Notes: a model not told the origin generated them from the letters alone. Shown: positions 1-7,178, numbered from the stretch's first letter. The stretch is 7,799 nt of DNA from Candidatus Babelota bacterium (GCA_003174035.1 PRDV01000094.1:1-7799), one strand, 5' to 3'. Numbers and translations: made by a program.

Positions 1-1
1 G

Positions 2-652
2 GCAATCGCGTGCGTATATCTTGCTGACCTCATTAGGGGCAATGGAACGGTCAAGAAAGAATATAGTGCGGCAAGAGAACTTTATGAAAAAGCAATACAT
101 CAAGATATAGAGCCGATAGCAAAAGTATGGGCTTTGCTTCAAGTGGGAGATCTCTTAAAAACCGACATTCCTGCGAATTATACTATGGCAAAGGATTGTT
201 ATGAAAAAGCGGCTACTCACGAAATAGATATGCGAGCAAGAGCATGGGCATTTGTTCGTCTTGGAAATCTTTTTAGGGATGGTTTAGGAACTACCTGTGA
301 TTATACCGAGGCAAAAGACTATTATGAAAAGGCAGCTGATCAAGATGTATGTATAGATTCAAAGATTGAAGCATTAGTATGCCTAGGGGATCTCTTTAGA
401 TATGGTCTTGGGGTAAAACAAGATTATGATAAAGCAATGGAATATTATGAAAAAGCAGCTTATAGTCAAACAGAGAGTGTACATAAAGCTTGGGCCTATA
501 TTAATCTAGCAAATCTGCATCGCAGAAATCGAGGTGCTATGTATAGCAAAGCGAAAATACACCTTATAGAAGCACTAGATCAAGACTATCATCCCAGAAA
601 AGCACGTGCATGGCTGTATCATGATATGGAGCAGAAGGATTTTAATTCTTGA
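2..652 (+). CDS. Sel1-like repeat protein, 3' part only (gene 1)
   Basis: The frame is open from base 2, so this is the last 216 residues of a longer protein; a TTG at 134 lies inside a repeat and is not a credible start. The visible part is almost entirely Sel1-like repeats. Two 41-residue units and one 40-residue unit run back to back from 176 to 541, each of the form (D/N)Y-x2-A-K-x-x-YEKAA followed by a second helix ending in LG-x-LF-x-x-G-LG. The tail after 542 is a partial repeat ending in DFNS. SLR proteins are alpha-helical solenoids that act as protein-interaction scaffolds; no catalytic motif is visible. By analogy with the neighbours the missing N-terminus probably carries a signal peptide, but this cannot be seen. 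Gene 2 starts 29 bases downstream, so the two are likely co-transcribed. The 3' end is duplicated as a decayed relic before gene 4. The fold family is secure; the function is unknown. Confidence 0.9.
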   Translation, partial: AIACVYLADLIRGNGTVKKEYSAARELYEKAIHQDIEPIAKVWALLQVGDLLKTDIPANYTMAKDCYEKAATHEIDMRARAWAFVRLGNLFRDGLGTTCDYTEAKDYYEKAADQDVCIDSKIEALVCLGDLFRYGLGVKQDYDKAMEYYEKAAYSQTESVHKAWAYINLANLHRRNRGAMYSKAKIHLIEALDQDYHPRKARAWLYHDMEQKDFNS

Positions 653-670
653 AAATTACTTCTAAAAAAT

Positions 671-675
671 AGGAG
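671..675 (+). promoter_or_regulatory. Shine-Dalgarno site of gene 2
   Basis: AGGAG lies 6 bases before the ATG at 682. It selects that codon over the in-frame ATGs at 691 and 712, which have no such site at proper spacing. Confidence 0.75.
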
Positions 676-681
676 AAGAGC

Positions 682-2229
682 ATGAAGAGGATGCCTGATA
701 AGGGCAAGCGAATGTTTTTGTGTAAGGTTATGCTTGTTTGTTTGGGTATACCTACTATAAGTGCTATGGAAAAAAGTAATGCGGATTCCATTGCCCAGAC
801 ATTGACGTTATTAAAGGCCGAGCAAGCTCTGCTTGAAGGGAAATTGTTTTTGTTTGGTGAGGGCCCAGTAAGGCCGGATTATAGAAAAGCATATTATTTA
901 TTTAGCAGAGCATTGAGCAGTAATAATGTGGCACCAGAGGCATATTACTGGTTAGGGTACATGGATTATAATGGACAAGGCTTAGAAGAAGATGTTGTTC
1001 TAAGCCTGAGGTGGTTTTTAAAGGCGGCAGATCGTATAGATGCACAAACTGATCCGCTGCTTTCTGTCAGCATATATTATGCCATAGGTTTGCTGTACAA
1101 GCTTAAAAAGAACTACCAAAAGGCGCTTGATTTCTTCTCATTGATTTTGCGGTTTGAGGAAAGTGAAATGGTGATGCGAGCAAGACAGCAGCTTGCTGCA
1201 ATCAAGCCTCCTTTTGAATGGTATCGAGATGGTGAGCATTACAAGATGGGCATAGGTGAGAAAAAACAGGATTTTGTTGAAGCAAGAAAATGTTTTGAAA
1301 TTGTTGCATCTGTTCAGTGTTATGAGCAGGCAGAGGCATGGTACGAATTGGGCAATTTGTGTCACCTTCTTCAACCTGATGCCTCAAAAGCAATAGAGTA
1401 TTATGAAAAAGCAGCAAATCAGGAAAGAAATCAGATGGCGAAAGCATGGGCATCTGAGCGTCTAGGAATTTTTTTTAGTAATGCTCAAGGGATGCAGCGA
1501 GATTATGTGAAAGCAAAAGAATATTGTGAAAAAGCGGCTGCCATAGAAATAGAAAGACCGGTAAGAGTATGGGCCTTGCTTCAACTGGGGTGTCTTTTGC
1601 ACGATGTTCCAGAAATTCAGGATTACAGCAAGGCTAAAGAGTGTTTTGAAAAAGTGGTTTCTTCAGAACTAGATGCTCGGGCCAGTATAAGGGCATCTCT
1701 TTATCTAGGAGAATTGTATAGGCTAGGCCATGGGGCCAAGAGACACTATGGAAAGGCAAAAGAGTGTTACGAAAGGGTAGAGAGACAAATTTTTAATTTC
1801 AAGGCAAAAGCGGGTGCATTTTTTGGATTAGGGCTTATTTATGCAGAGGGGGACGAACATATTCAGAAGGACTACAATAAGTCAATTGAATATCTTGAAA
1901 AGACATTAAACCAAGAAATTGATTTGAATTTAAGGGCAGTTGCCTGGTTTGTGCTTGGAAGCCTTTATGCAGATAATGAGAGTACTGTTCAAGGCTATGG
2001 CAAAGCGAAAGAAAATCTTGAAAAAGCGGCAGATCAAGAAATAAATACGGGTGTTAAAGCGCACGCCTTAGCTTGGCTTGGGATATTATTTAAAGAAGGC
2101 TTAGGTGTCCAAAAGGACTTTGATAAAGCAAAAGAATATTTTGAAAAGGCGGTTGAACTCGGTGATGAATTAGTAAAAGAGAGGGCTGAGTATGAACTTA
2201 CCGATTTAGCTAAAGAAAAGGAGCGTTAA
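682..2229 (+). CDS. Secreted Sel1-like repeat protein (gene 2)
   Basis: This is a complete 515-residue protein. Residues 1-28 form a Sec signal peptide: a basic n-region with K/R at 2, 3, 7, 9 and 10, a hydrophobic core FLCKVMLVCLGIPTI, and predicted cleavage after ISA-28, giving a mature start Met-Glu-Lys. Residues 29 to about 190 form an N-terminal module shared with genes 3 and 4, with the hallmark GKLFLFGEG at 53-61, a YWLGYM block and a W-Y-R-DG block. From residue 197 follow eight Sel1-like units. The first is 36 residues; six from residue 233 to 478 span exactly 246 residues (mean 41); a final partial one ends the protein. SLR proteins mediate protein-protein contacts; the partner is unknown. 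The stop TAA shares a base with the ATG of gene 3, which suggests translational coupling. It is the closest paralog of gene 4. An envelope or host-directed scaffold is inference. Confidence 0.93.
   Translation: MKRMPDKGKRMFLCKVMLVCLGIPTISAMEKSNADSIAQTLTLLKAEQALLEGKLFLFGEGPVRPDYRKAYYLFSRALSSNNVAPEAYYWLGYMDYNGQGLEEDVVLSLRWFLKAADRIDAQTDPLLSVSIYYAIGLLYKLKKNYQKALDFFSLILRFEESEMVMRARQQLAAIKPPFEWYRDGEHYKMGIGEKKQDFVEARKCFEIVASVQCYEQAEAWYELGNLCHLLQPDASKAIEYYEKAANQERNQMAKAWASERLGIFFSNAQGMQRDYVKAKEYCEKAAAIEIERPVRVWALLQLGCLLHDVPEIQDYSKAKECFEKVVSSELDARASIRASLYLGELYRLGHGAKRHYGKAKECYERVERQIFNFKAKAGAFFGLGLIYAEGDEHIQKDYNKSIEYLEKTLNQEIDLNLRAVAWFVLGSLYADNESTVQGYGKAKENLEKAADQEINTGVKAHALAWLGILFKEGLGVQKDFDKAKEYFEKAVELGDELVKERAEYELTDLAKEKER
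1123..1221 (+). repeat. Long near-identical patch shared with 4334-4432
   Basis: This 99-base coding patch in gene 2 matches 4334-4432 in gene 4 without gaps, at 89 of 99 positions by hand count. Sequence on either side is visibly less similar. It encodes the ALDFFSLILRF helix and the RA-x-x-QLA segment that ends the N-terminal module. It is either a strongly conserved part of the duplicated gene or a trace of gene conversion between the copies. Confidence 0.75.
1378..2115 (+). repeat. Six tandem 123-bp (41-residue) Sel1-like units in gene 2
   Basis: Six consecutive units, each starting at (D/H/G)-x-x-K, are 41, 40, 41, 42, 41 and 41 residues long and sum to 738 bases, exactly 6 x 123. The common pattern is DY-x-KAKEYYEKAA-x-QEI, then a second helix ending in LG near position 30, then a G-x-Q turn. 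The units are divergent at the DNA level, so this is an old protein repeat, not a recent satellite. Confidence 0.85.
2217..2223 (+). promoter_or_regulatory. Shine-Dalgarno site of gene 3 inside the end of gene 2
   Basis: AAAGGAG, within the last codons of gene 2, is 5 bases before the ATG at 2229, which overlaps the TAA stop in the arrangement TAATG. It supports the far-upstream start of gene 3 despite the unusually long N-terminal leader this gives. Confidence 0.8.
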
Positions 2230-3737
2230 TGAACGAATCGAATTACCACATCGATTTTTTGACGGAGATATACCAGCGGTGTATAACTAGGTTTGTATGC
2301 TCACCTGCCGCAATGCTCTTACTGGCATTTAATTTTTGCGTGTATGGTATGGAAAAAAGTGGTGCAAATTCTATTGCTGAGGCTATGATTCGATTAAAGG
2401 CAGAGCAAACTCTTCTTGAGGGGAAACTATTTTTATTTGGCGAGGGCTCTGTGAGCCCGGATTATGAGAAAGCATACGCATTATTCACTCGAGCTTTGAA
2501 TGATGAGCGCACAGCGGTTGAAGCATGCTACTGGTTGGGATACATGCATTATGAAGAGCTAGGTGTGGAATATGGGTTTGATGTTGATCTCTGTTTACAT
2601 TGGTTCTTAAGAGCATTAGATGATAGAAAAGTCAAAAGCGAACCTCTCATTGTTGGCAGCATAATGTACGCCTTGGGTTTGATGTATAAAATGAGAAACG
2701 ATAATGATAGGGCCATCCACTATTTCAAATTAGTTTATGCGGTGGGTGATAGTACTCTGATCGCTCGTGCTAAAAAACACCTTGCTTCTCTCAGATCGCC
2801 ATCTCAATGGTTTCGAGATGGTGAATATTGTGAAAGAAGGGTACAACGAGATTATATGCAGCCATCTGATTATTTTGAGTTGGCTGCCTCTGTGGAATGC
2901 TATGAGCAGGCGAAAGCTTGGCTCAGATTAGGGAACTATTATAAGGTAGACGGTGATTTCATAAAGGCCAAGGAGTTTTATGAAAAGGCGGCTGCCCAAG
3001 AAATTAACGCGAAAGCTAAGGTTTGGGCATGGGCTTGGTTAGGGGATCTCTTTGCAAATGGCCAAGGGGTTGAGCAAGATTATGCTAAAGCAAGAAAATG
3101 GTATGAAAAGTGCATGAATCAAGACATAAACAAAAAGGCAAAGGCTGCTGTGGCGAATACTTTAGGGAATATATATGACCAAGGTCTCGGGGTTCAGGAA
3201 GATGTGCATAAAGCGATAGAGTATTACAAAATAGCAGCACATCAACAGAAAAACGAGTCAGCTATGGCAAGGGCGGCTCTTTCGTTGAGTTTTTTCTTTA
3301 GAGATGGGCAAGGAATTCAGCGGGACTATACTACTGCTAGAGTATATTTAGAAAAAGCAGCAAATCAAGCCGCAGATCAAGAAACAAGGGCAATGGCATG
3401 GGTTCTTCTGGGTGATTTCTCGCGCGATGGCAATGGGGTTCATCGGGACTATCGAAAGGCGAAAGAGTTTTATGAGAAAGCAGCAAGTCAAAAAATAAAT
3501 AAAAGAGCAAGAGCGTGGGGCTGGCTTTATCTGGGAATGTTGTTTGAACATGATTGGGCTCTTTTGATAAACGGGAATGATCGGGGAATTCAGAGAGATC
3601 TTGCCAAAGCAAAGACTTATTTTGAAAAGGCAGCAGGTCAAACAGAAAATCAAGAGGCAAGGAAGCGAGCGTTGGTATATCTAACCATTCTAGAATTGAC
3701 GACTAATGTAAAGCCAGAGAACGTGACAAAAATGTAG
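2229..3737 (+). CDS. Secreted Sel1-like repeat protein, C-terminus probably truncated (gene 3)
   Basis: This 502-residue protein starts at an ATG that overlaps the gene 2 stop and has a good Shine-Dalgarno site. The leader is long: about 21 polar residues, including Asp and Glu, precede a hydrophobic stretch FVCSPAAMLLLAFNFCVYG, with predicted cleavage after Gly-40 and a mature start MEKSG. The N-terminal module (residues 41 to about 205) has AEQTLLEGKLFLFGEG, CYWLGYM and WFRDGEY blocks as in genes 2 and 4. Seven Sel1-like units begin at residue 208. From residue 243 four are exactly 41 residues; the next is 50 because of a 9-residue insert around WALLINGN. The C-terminus (about 20 residues, ending NVTKM) does not look like a repeat. 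Downstream DNA in another frame still resembles the tail of gene 1, so the original C-terminus was probably lost by frameshift. Role inferred: exported interaction scaffold. Confidence 0.92.
   Translation: MNESNYHIDFLTEIYQRCITRFVCSPAAMLLLAFNFCVYGMEKSGANSIAEAMIRLKAEQTLLEGKLFLFGEGSVSPDYEKAYALFTRALNDERTAVEACYWLGYMHYEELGVEYGFDVDLCLHWFLRALDDRKVKSEPLIVGSIMYALGLMYKMRNDNDRAIHYFKLVYAVGDSTLIARAKKHLASLRSPSQWFRDGEYCERRVQRDYMQPSDYFELAASVECYEQAKAWLRLGNYYKVDGDFIKAKEFYEKAAAQEINAKAKVWAWAWLGDLFANGQGVEQDYAKARKWYEKCMNQDINKKAKAAVANTLGNIYDQGLGVQEDVHKAIEYYKIAAHQQKNESAMARAALSLSFFFRDGQGIQRDYTTARVYLEKAANQAADQETRAMAWVLLGDFSRDGNGVHRDYRKAKEFYEKAASQKINKRARAWGWLYLGMLFEHDWALLINGNDRGIQRDLAKAKTYFEKAAGQTENQEARKRALVYLTILELTTNVKPENVTKM
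2955..3596 (+). repeat. Five tandem Sel1-like units in gene 3 (four of 41 residues, one of 50)
   Basis: Units start at DFIK, DYAK, DVHK, DYTT and DYRK, with lengths 41, 41, 41, 41 and 50, totalling 214 codons. LG, or its LS variant, falls at about position 29-30 of each unit. The extra 9 residues of the last unit sit in the turn between LFEH and the GIQR motif. Confidence 0.85.
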
Positions 3738-3738
3738 A

Positions 3739-3858
3739 AATGCTCAATCTGATGGAGGTAAGGCGAAAATATATTTGATGAAAACGATATATCAAAACTT
3801 CGTCCCAGAAAAGCATGCGTAGCTCTATTAGGATACAGTCGGATTTTAATTCTTGAAA
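3739..3858 (+). pseudogene. Frameshifted relic of a gene-1-like 3' end
   Basis: This stretch between genes 3 and 4 aligns with the last third of a repeat and the tail of gene 1. Bases 3760-3815 match 548-604 at about 42 of 57 positions with one single-base deletion, including the 12 bases CCCAGAAAAGCA. The next block is 7 bases shorter than in gene 1. Bases 3841-3858 are identical to 637-654, which include the gene 1 stop. Translated before the deletion, it reads GGKAKIYL against YSKAKIHL in gene 1. The reading frame differs from that of gene 3, so it is not translated as part of gene 3. It is best explained as the lost C-terminal part of gene 3 after a frameshift. The left edge is approximate. 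Confidence 0.72.
3841..3858 (+). repeat. Exact 18-bp direct repeat with 637-654
   Basis: GGATTTTAATTCTTGAAA occurs at both places. At 637-654 it covers the end and stop of gene 1, 27 bases before gene 2. Here it lies in non-coding relic sequence, 28 bases before gene 4. The same placement before two paralogous genes points to duplication of a block that included the gene junction. Confidence 0.85.
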
Positions 3859-3872
3859 CAGTTATTAATAAT

Positions 3873-3878
3873 AAGAGG
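3873..3878 (+). promoter_or_regulatory. Shine-Dalgarno site of gene 4
   Basis: AAGAGG is 8 bases before the ATG at 3887, in the same place as the site before gene 2. It supports the 3887 start; the in-frame ATG at 3917 has none. Confidence 0.7.
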
Positions 3879-3886
3879 AAAAGATT

Positions 3887-5251
3887 ATGAAGGGCATCCA
3901 TTACAGGGGAAAGCGAATGTTTTTGTTTAAGGTTATGGTTGTTTGTATAAGTATAGCTAGCGTAGACGCTATGGAAAAAAGTAATGTTGATTCCTTAGCG
4001 CAGGCCCTGACTCGTTTAATGGAAGAGCAAACTCTGTTGGAAGGGAAATTGTTTTTGTTTGGCGAGGGCTCTTTAAAACCGGATTATAAGAGAGCATATG
4101 ACTTATTTTTGAGAGCATTAAGCCATAATTATGGAGCTTCTGAGGCATGTTATTGGTTAGGATATATGCGTTATGAAGGTCGAGGTGTAGAGGAAGATCT
4201 CGGCTCGAGCCTGAACTTTTTTTTAACGGCAACAGATTATATAGGTAGAGATGCACAAATGGATCCTTTGCTTTCCGCAAGCATACTGTATGCTACAGGA
4301 TTGCTTTACAAGATTAAAAAAAACTACAAGAGGGCGCTTGATTTCTTTTCATTGATTTTGCGGTTTGATGAAAGTGAAATGGTGCTTCGAGCAAGACGGC
4401 AGCTTGCCCGAATCAAGCCCCCTTCTGAATGGTGGCAAGACGGTTCGTATTATGAAATGGGTACTGGTGGGAAAAAGAAGGATTTCAATGAAGCGAAGAA
4501 ATGCTATGAAATTATCGCGGCTGTTGAGTGTCCTGAACAGGCAGATGCATGGAATAGATTAGGAATTTTTCATTTGGGCAATTGGGGAAGGATGATGAGT
4601 GATTATTCAAAAGCACAAAAGTATTTTGAAAAAGCAGCCAACCAAGAAATAAATTTGAAGGCAAGGGCATTTGCATTTAATAAACTCGGTGAGCTGTTTG
4701 GGGATGATGAATGGATTGAGCAGGATTATAGTAAATCAAGATATTATTATGAAAAAGCTGCAAATCAGGAAATAATTAAGGAGCGTGTCTGGGCGTGGAT
4801 TGAGCTAGGCAATTACTTTAGAGACGGTCTAGGAGTACAACAGGATTTTGGCAAAGCAAAGGAATATTATAGAAAGGCAATCACTTATGGCGAAGAAATG
4901 GACAAAGGTGCTGCTTATACAGAATTTGCGGCAATATTATGCGAGAAAGAGGTTGAGCGTGTTCGAAAGAACTATGGCGATCCGGTAGCGTATTATGAAA
5001 AAATGGCACAACAAGAAATAGATGCTTATGCACGGGGATGGGCATGGTGGCAACTAGGGGGTATCTTTGCAGATGAGTACCGAGGTCGTGAGATCGACTT
5101 TCGCAAGGCAAGAGAATATTATAAAAAAGCAGCCGAATGCGCCGACCCCTTGATCAAATATGGTGTTCAAGAGGAATTCGATCGGTTGCGTAGTGAATTT
5201 GCGAGTCTCGATAATGGAGATAGGGAGAATGGCAGTGGCGAAAATGTTTAA
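3887..5251 (+). CDS. Secreted Sel1-like repeat protein, paralog of gene 2 (gene 4)
   Basis: This is a complete 454-residue protein. The signal peptide (1-28) parallels gene 2 residue for residue in length: both have GKRMFL, then a hydrophobic core, then predicted cleavage after Ala-28 (here SVDA) and a mature start MEKSN. The N-terminal module (29 to about 192) carries EEQTLLEGKLFLFGEG, ACYWLGYM and EWWQDGSYY. Six Sel1-like units follow from residue 199, including adjacent 41- and 40-residue units from residue 239 with KAANQEI cores. Two units fewer than gene 2 accounts for the shorter length. The last residues are a non-repeat, Asn/Gly/Glu-rich tail whose codons overlap the start of gene 5 by 23 bases, so the two genes are probably translated in a coupled way. 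Its function beyond an exported protein-interaction scaffold cannot be read. Confidence 0.93.
   Translation: MKGIHYRGKRMFLFKVMVVCISIASVDAMEKSNVDSLAQALTRLMEEQTLLEGKLFLFGEGSLKPDYKRAYDLFLRALSHNYGASEACYWLGYMRYEGRGVEEDLGSSLNFFLTATDYIGRDAQMDPLLSASILYATGLLYKIKKNYKRALDFFSLILRFDESEMVLRARRQLARIKPPSEWWQDGSYYEMGTGGKKKDFNEAKKCYEIIAAVECPEQADAWNRLGIFHLGNWGRMMSDYSKAQKYFEKAANQEINLKARAFAFNKLGELFGDDEWIEQDYSKSRYYYEKAANQEIIKERVWAWIELGNYFRDGLGVQQDFGKAKEYYRKAITYGEEMDKGAAYTEFAAILCEKEVERVRKNYGDPVAYYEKMAQQEIDAYARGWAWWQLGGIFADEYRGREIDFRKAREYYKKAAECADPLIKYGVQEEFDRLRSEFASLDNGDRENGSGENV
5216..5219 (+). promoter_or_regulatory. Shine-Dalgarno site deciding the start of gene 5
   Basis: GGAG ends 9 bases before the ATG at 5229. 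The in-frame ATGs at 5160 and 5214 have no comparable site. The GGGAG at 5223-5227 is too close to 5229 and too far from the ATG at 5244. The choice of 5229 is therefore favoured but not certain. Confidence 0.5.
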
Positions 5252-7178
5252 GAAAGCTTATGTAACGATTTTGGCATCTTTAATAACCGCACTATTTGTG
5301 CTAAACGCGCACTTTAGTATGTATGGGATGGAAGCAACCAAAGAGAAAATTGATATTCAGGCGTATATTGCTTATAAGCAGAATGAACTTGCAAGTATTG
5401 AGCGCAAGAAAGGTGCATTGGTACAGCAAAAAAGTGAATATGAAAAAAATGATACAGGAGATTCTCTGTGTGATGTTCCTGTTTCGATACTCATGTCGCG
5501 AGCTACTGAAGAAGAATTAGTTACATTGGAGCTATTTTATTCCTCTATAGCATTGGATATTAAGGTTGCTGAGTTCTTGCTATCACGTACTGATCGTAAG
5601 AACAAAGATCTCATAGACAGCGAAATGCTATTATTAAAAAAGAGTGATGAATTTCTTACTATTTCACGAGAATTGGAGGGAGAGCGTAGATTGGTGCAAA
5701 GCAAGCAGCAGGAGGCTGAGAGCTTTCAAAAGCAACTACAAGAAAGCAAAAAAAAGTATTTAATAGAGAGTGAGAAGAAGAGCATGCTCATTACAGAGTT
5801 AAAAGAAGAAAATAAAAGCCTCTTTGACGTGGCACTTAAGGAACATCAAGCACGCGAATCACTTAAGAGTGAAAAATCGGTAGTTGAAGAAAAATACGCA
5901 GGAATTGAAAAAAAGTTTGGTGATTTACAGAAGGCCTCAGAACAATCTAACACTCATCGTGATGTATGTACTGAAGGTATTAGGTATTTGTTGGGATTAG
6001 ACGGAAGAACTTATTTTATTAAGACTGTTTCATTGTTTAATAAGGTTATAAAGGCAGGTTATTCCAGTCTTCTTTTGAAACTTTTGAACGATTTAAAAAT
6101 TAATCTCGACATGCGCGATTCTTTAGAGAATTCCCTGTTGCATTATGCTATCAAAGATGGAGCAAAGGAGTTGGTGGTTTTTTTGCTTGCTAATGGAGCA
6201 AATGTAGAGGCGAAAAATTCCTCTGGCGAAACACCGTTATTCGTTTGTGCACAAAAAGGTACAGCTTTAGCTTTTGATCAATTGCAACTCCTTATGCAAC
6301 ATGGAGCTAATACCAATTACACTGATTTCTCCGATAGAACCCTTTTGCACTACGCATGCGAAGGTGGCAGTTTGCCAATCGTTACCTGGCTGATAAAAAC
6401 GCAGAAAGCCTCACAATATTTGCATGCACTGAATAATTTCAATCAGACTCCTTTTCACTTTGCGTGTAGTCATAAAGGTAGCAAAGAGCTTATTCAATAC
6501 CTCCTTTCAATAGGCGCCAATAAAGACACAAAAAATAAGGAAGGAAAAAGTCCATTTCATTGTATATGTTTTCGGGGAGATCTAGCACTTGTGCAATATT
6601 TTGTTGATGAACTAGGGTGCAAAAAAGAGATTAATATTCCAGATAAAACGGGGAAAGCTGCTCTTCATTTTGCCTGTTTGTCGTCAGCAAAAGAAAAAAT
6701 GGAGGTTGTTAAGTTACTTATAGATAGGGGGGCAAATGTGCGAGCGAAGACTAAAAATGAAGATACAGTTCTTCATTGTGCGGCAGAATCTTGTGATGTT
6801 GAACTCATGAAATATCTTGTTGAAACATATCGCTTAAAAGAAAAAATTAATGACAAGAATCGTGCAGGTGAAACTCCTCTGTATAGGGCTATCTCAGCTG
6901 GAAATGTTAAAAGTGGTGTATTGCATTATTTGGTTGCTATTGGAGCAGATATTGATGAACCGAATGCTTTAGGCCAAACGCCACTTTTCAGAGCGTGTAC
7001 TGTGGGCAGCGAAGGACTTAAGGAAATAGTGCAATTCTTGCGAGCAAACGGTGCCGAAAGTGGTCCAGATTTTAGAGAATCAGTTGTTAAAGCGAGGGAA
7101 GGAAAGGTGAATCATGAAATTATGCGACTATTAGGTACTGTCAATGTTGAAGTGCAACAGCCTCCAATTTCATTTTAA
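5229..7178 (+). CDS. Secreted coiled-coil and ankyrin-repeat protein (gene 5)
   Basis: With the start at 5229 the protein has 649 residues; ATGs at 5160 and 5214 would only add residues before the signal peptide. Residues 1-33 form a signal peptide (K5, K8, K9, then the core YVTILASLITALFVLNA) with cleavage predicted after MYG-33 and a mature start Met-Glu-Ala. Residues 45-71 and about 120-240 are rich in Glu, Lys, Gln and Leu in heptad-like spacing without proline, a probable long coiled coil. From about residue 299 to 614 I count nine ankyrin repeats, with hallmarks such as G-ETPL, LHYA, LLANGANV and LLIDRGANV; the region just before may be an N-cap. Ankyrin repeats bind proteins, and the coiled coil may give oligomers. 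The architecture is common among proteins of host-associated bacteria. The target is unknown. It overlaps gene 4 by 23 bases, so it is probably in the same transcript. Confidence 0.92.
   Translation: MAVAKMFKKAYVTILASLITALFVLNAHFSMYGMEATKEKIDIQAYIAYKQNELASIERKKGALVQQKSEYEKNDTGDSLCDVPVSILMSRATEEELVTLELFYSSIALDIKVAEFLLSRTDRKNKDLIDSEMLLLKKSDEFLTISRELEGERRLVQSKQQEAESFQKQLQESKKKYLIESEKKSMLITELKEENKSLFDVALKEHQARESLKSEKSVVEEKYAGIEKKFGDLQKASEQSNTHRDVCTEGIRYLLGLDGRTYFIKTVSLFNKVIKAGYSSLLLKLLNDLKINLDMRDSLENSLLHYAIKDGAKELVVFLLANGANVEAKNSSGETPLFVCAQKGTALAFDQLQLLMQHGANTNYTDFSDRTLLHYACEGGSLPIVTWLIKTQKASQYLHALNNFNQTPFHFACSHKGSKELIQYLLSIGANKDTKNKEGKSPFHCICFRGDLALVQYFVDELGCKKEINIPDKTGKAALHFACLSSAKEKMEVVKLLIDRGANVRAKTKNEDTVLHCAAESCDVELMKYLVETYRLKEKINDKNRAGETPLYRAISAGNVKSGVLHYLVAIGADIDEPNALGQTPLFRACTVGSEGLKEIVQFLRANGAESGPDFRESVVKAREGKVNHEIMRLLGTVNVEVQQPPISF

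Noticed and set aside
134..652. TTG at 134 as the start of gene 1
   Set aside because: The frame continues upstream to the window edge as recognisable SLR sequence (ELYEKA), and no Shine-Dalgarno site precedes the TTG.
766..768. The Met codon at the mature N-termini as an internal start giving a cytoplasmic form
   Set aside because: No Shine-Dalgarno site lies at proper spacing before these codons in genes 2, 3 or 4; the pattern fits a cleavage-site motif better.
3337..3660. Open frames on the minus strand within the SLR genes (also around 1138-1453, 3969-4280, 4881-5111)
   Set aside because: They are antisense shadows of the repeat codons: low-complexity, Leu/Phe/Pro/His-rich products without ribosome-binding sites, opposite well-supported genes.
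3774..3796. Inverted repeat TTTGAT/ATCAAA with an 11-base loop, as a terminator after gene 3
   Set aside because: Only six weak base pairs, no GC-rich stem and no U-tract; it would not form a stable terminator.
5160..5228. ATG at 5160 or 5214 as the start of gene 5
   Set aside because: Neither has a suitable ribosome-binding site. They would add residues before a signal peptide that is complete from 5229, and 5160 would overlap gene 4 by 92 bases.
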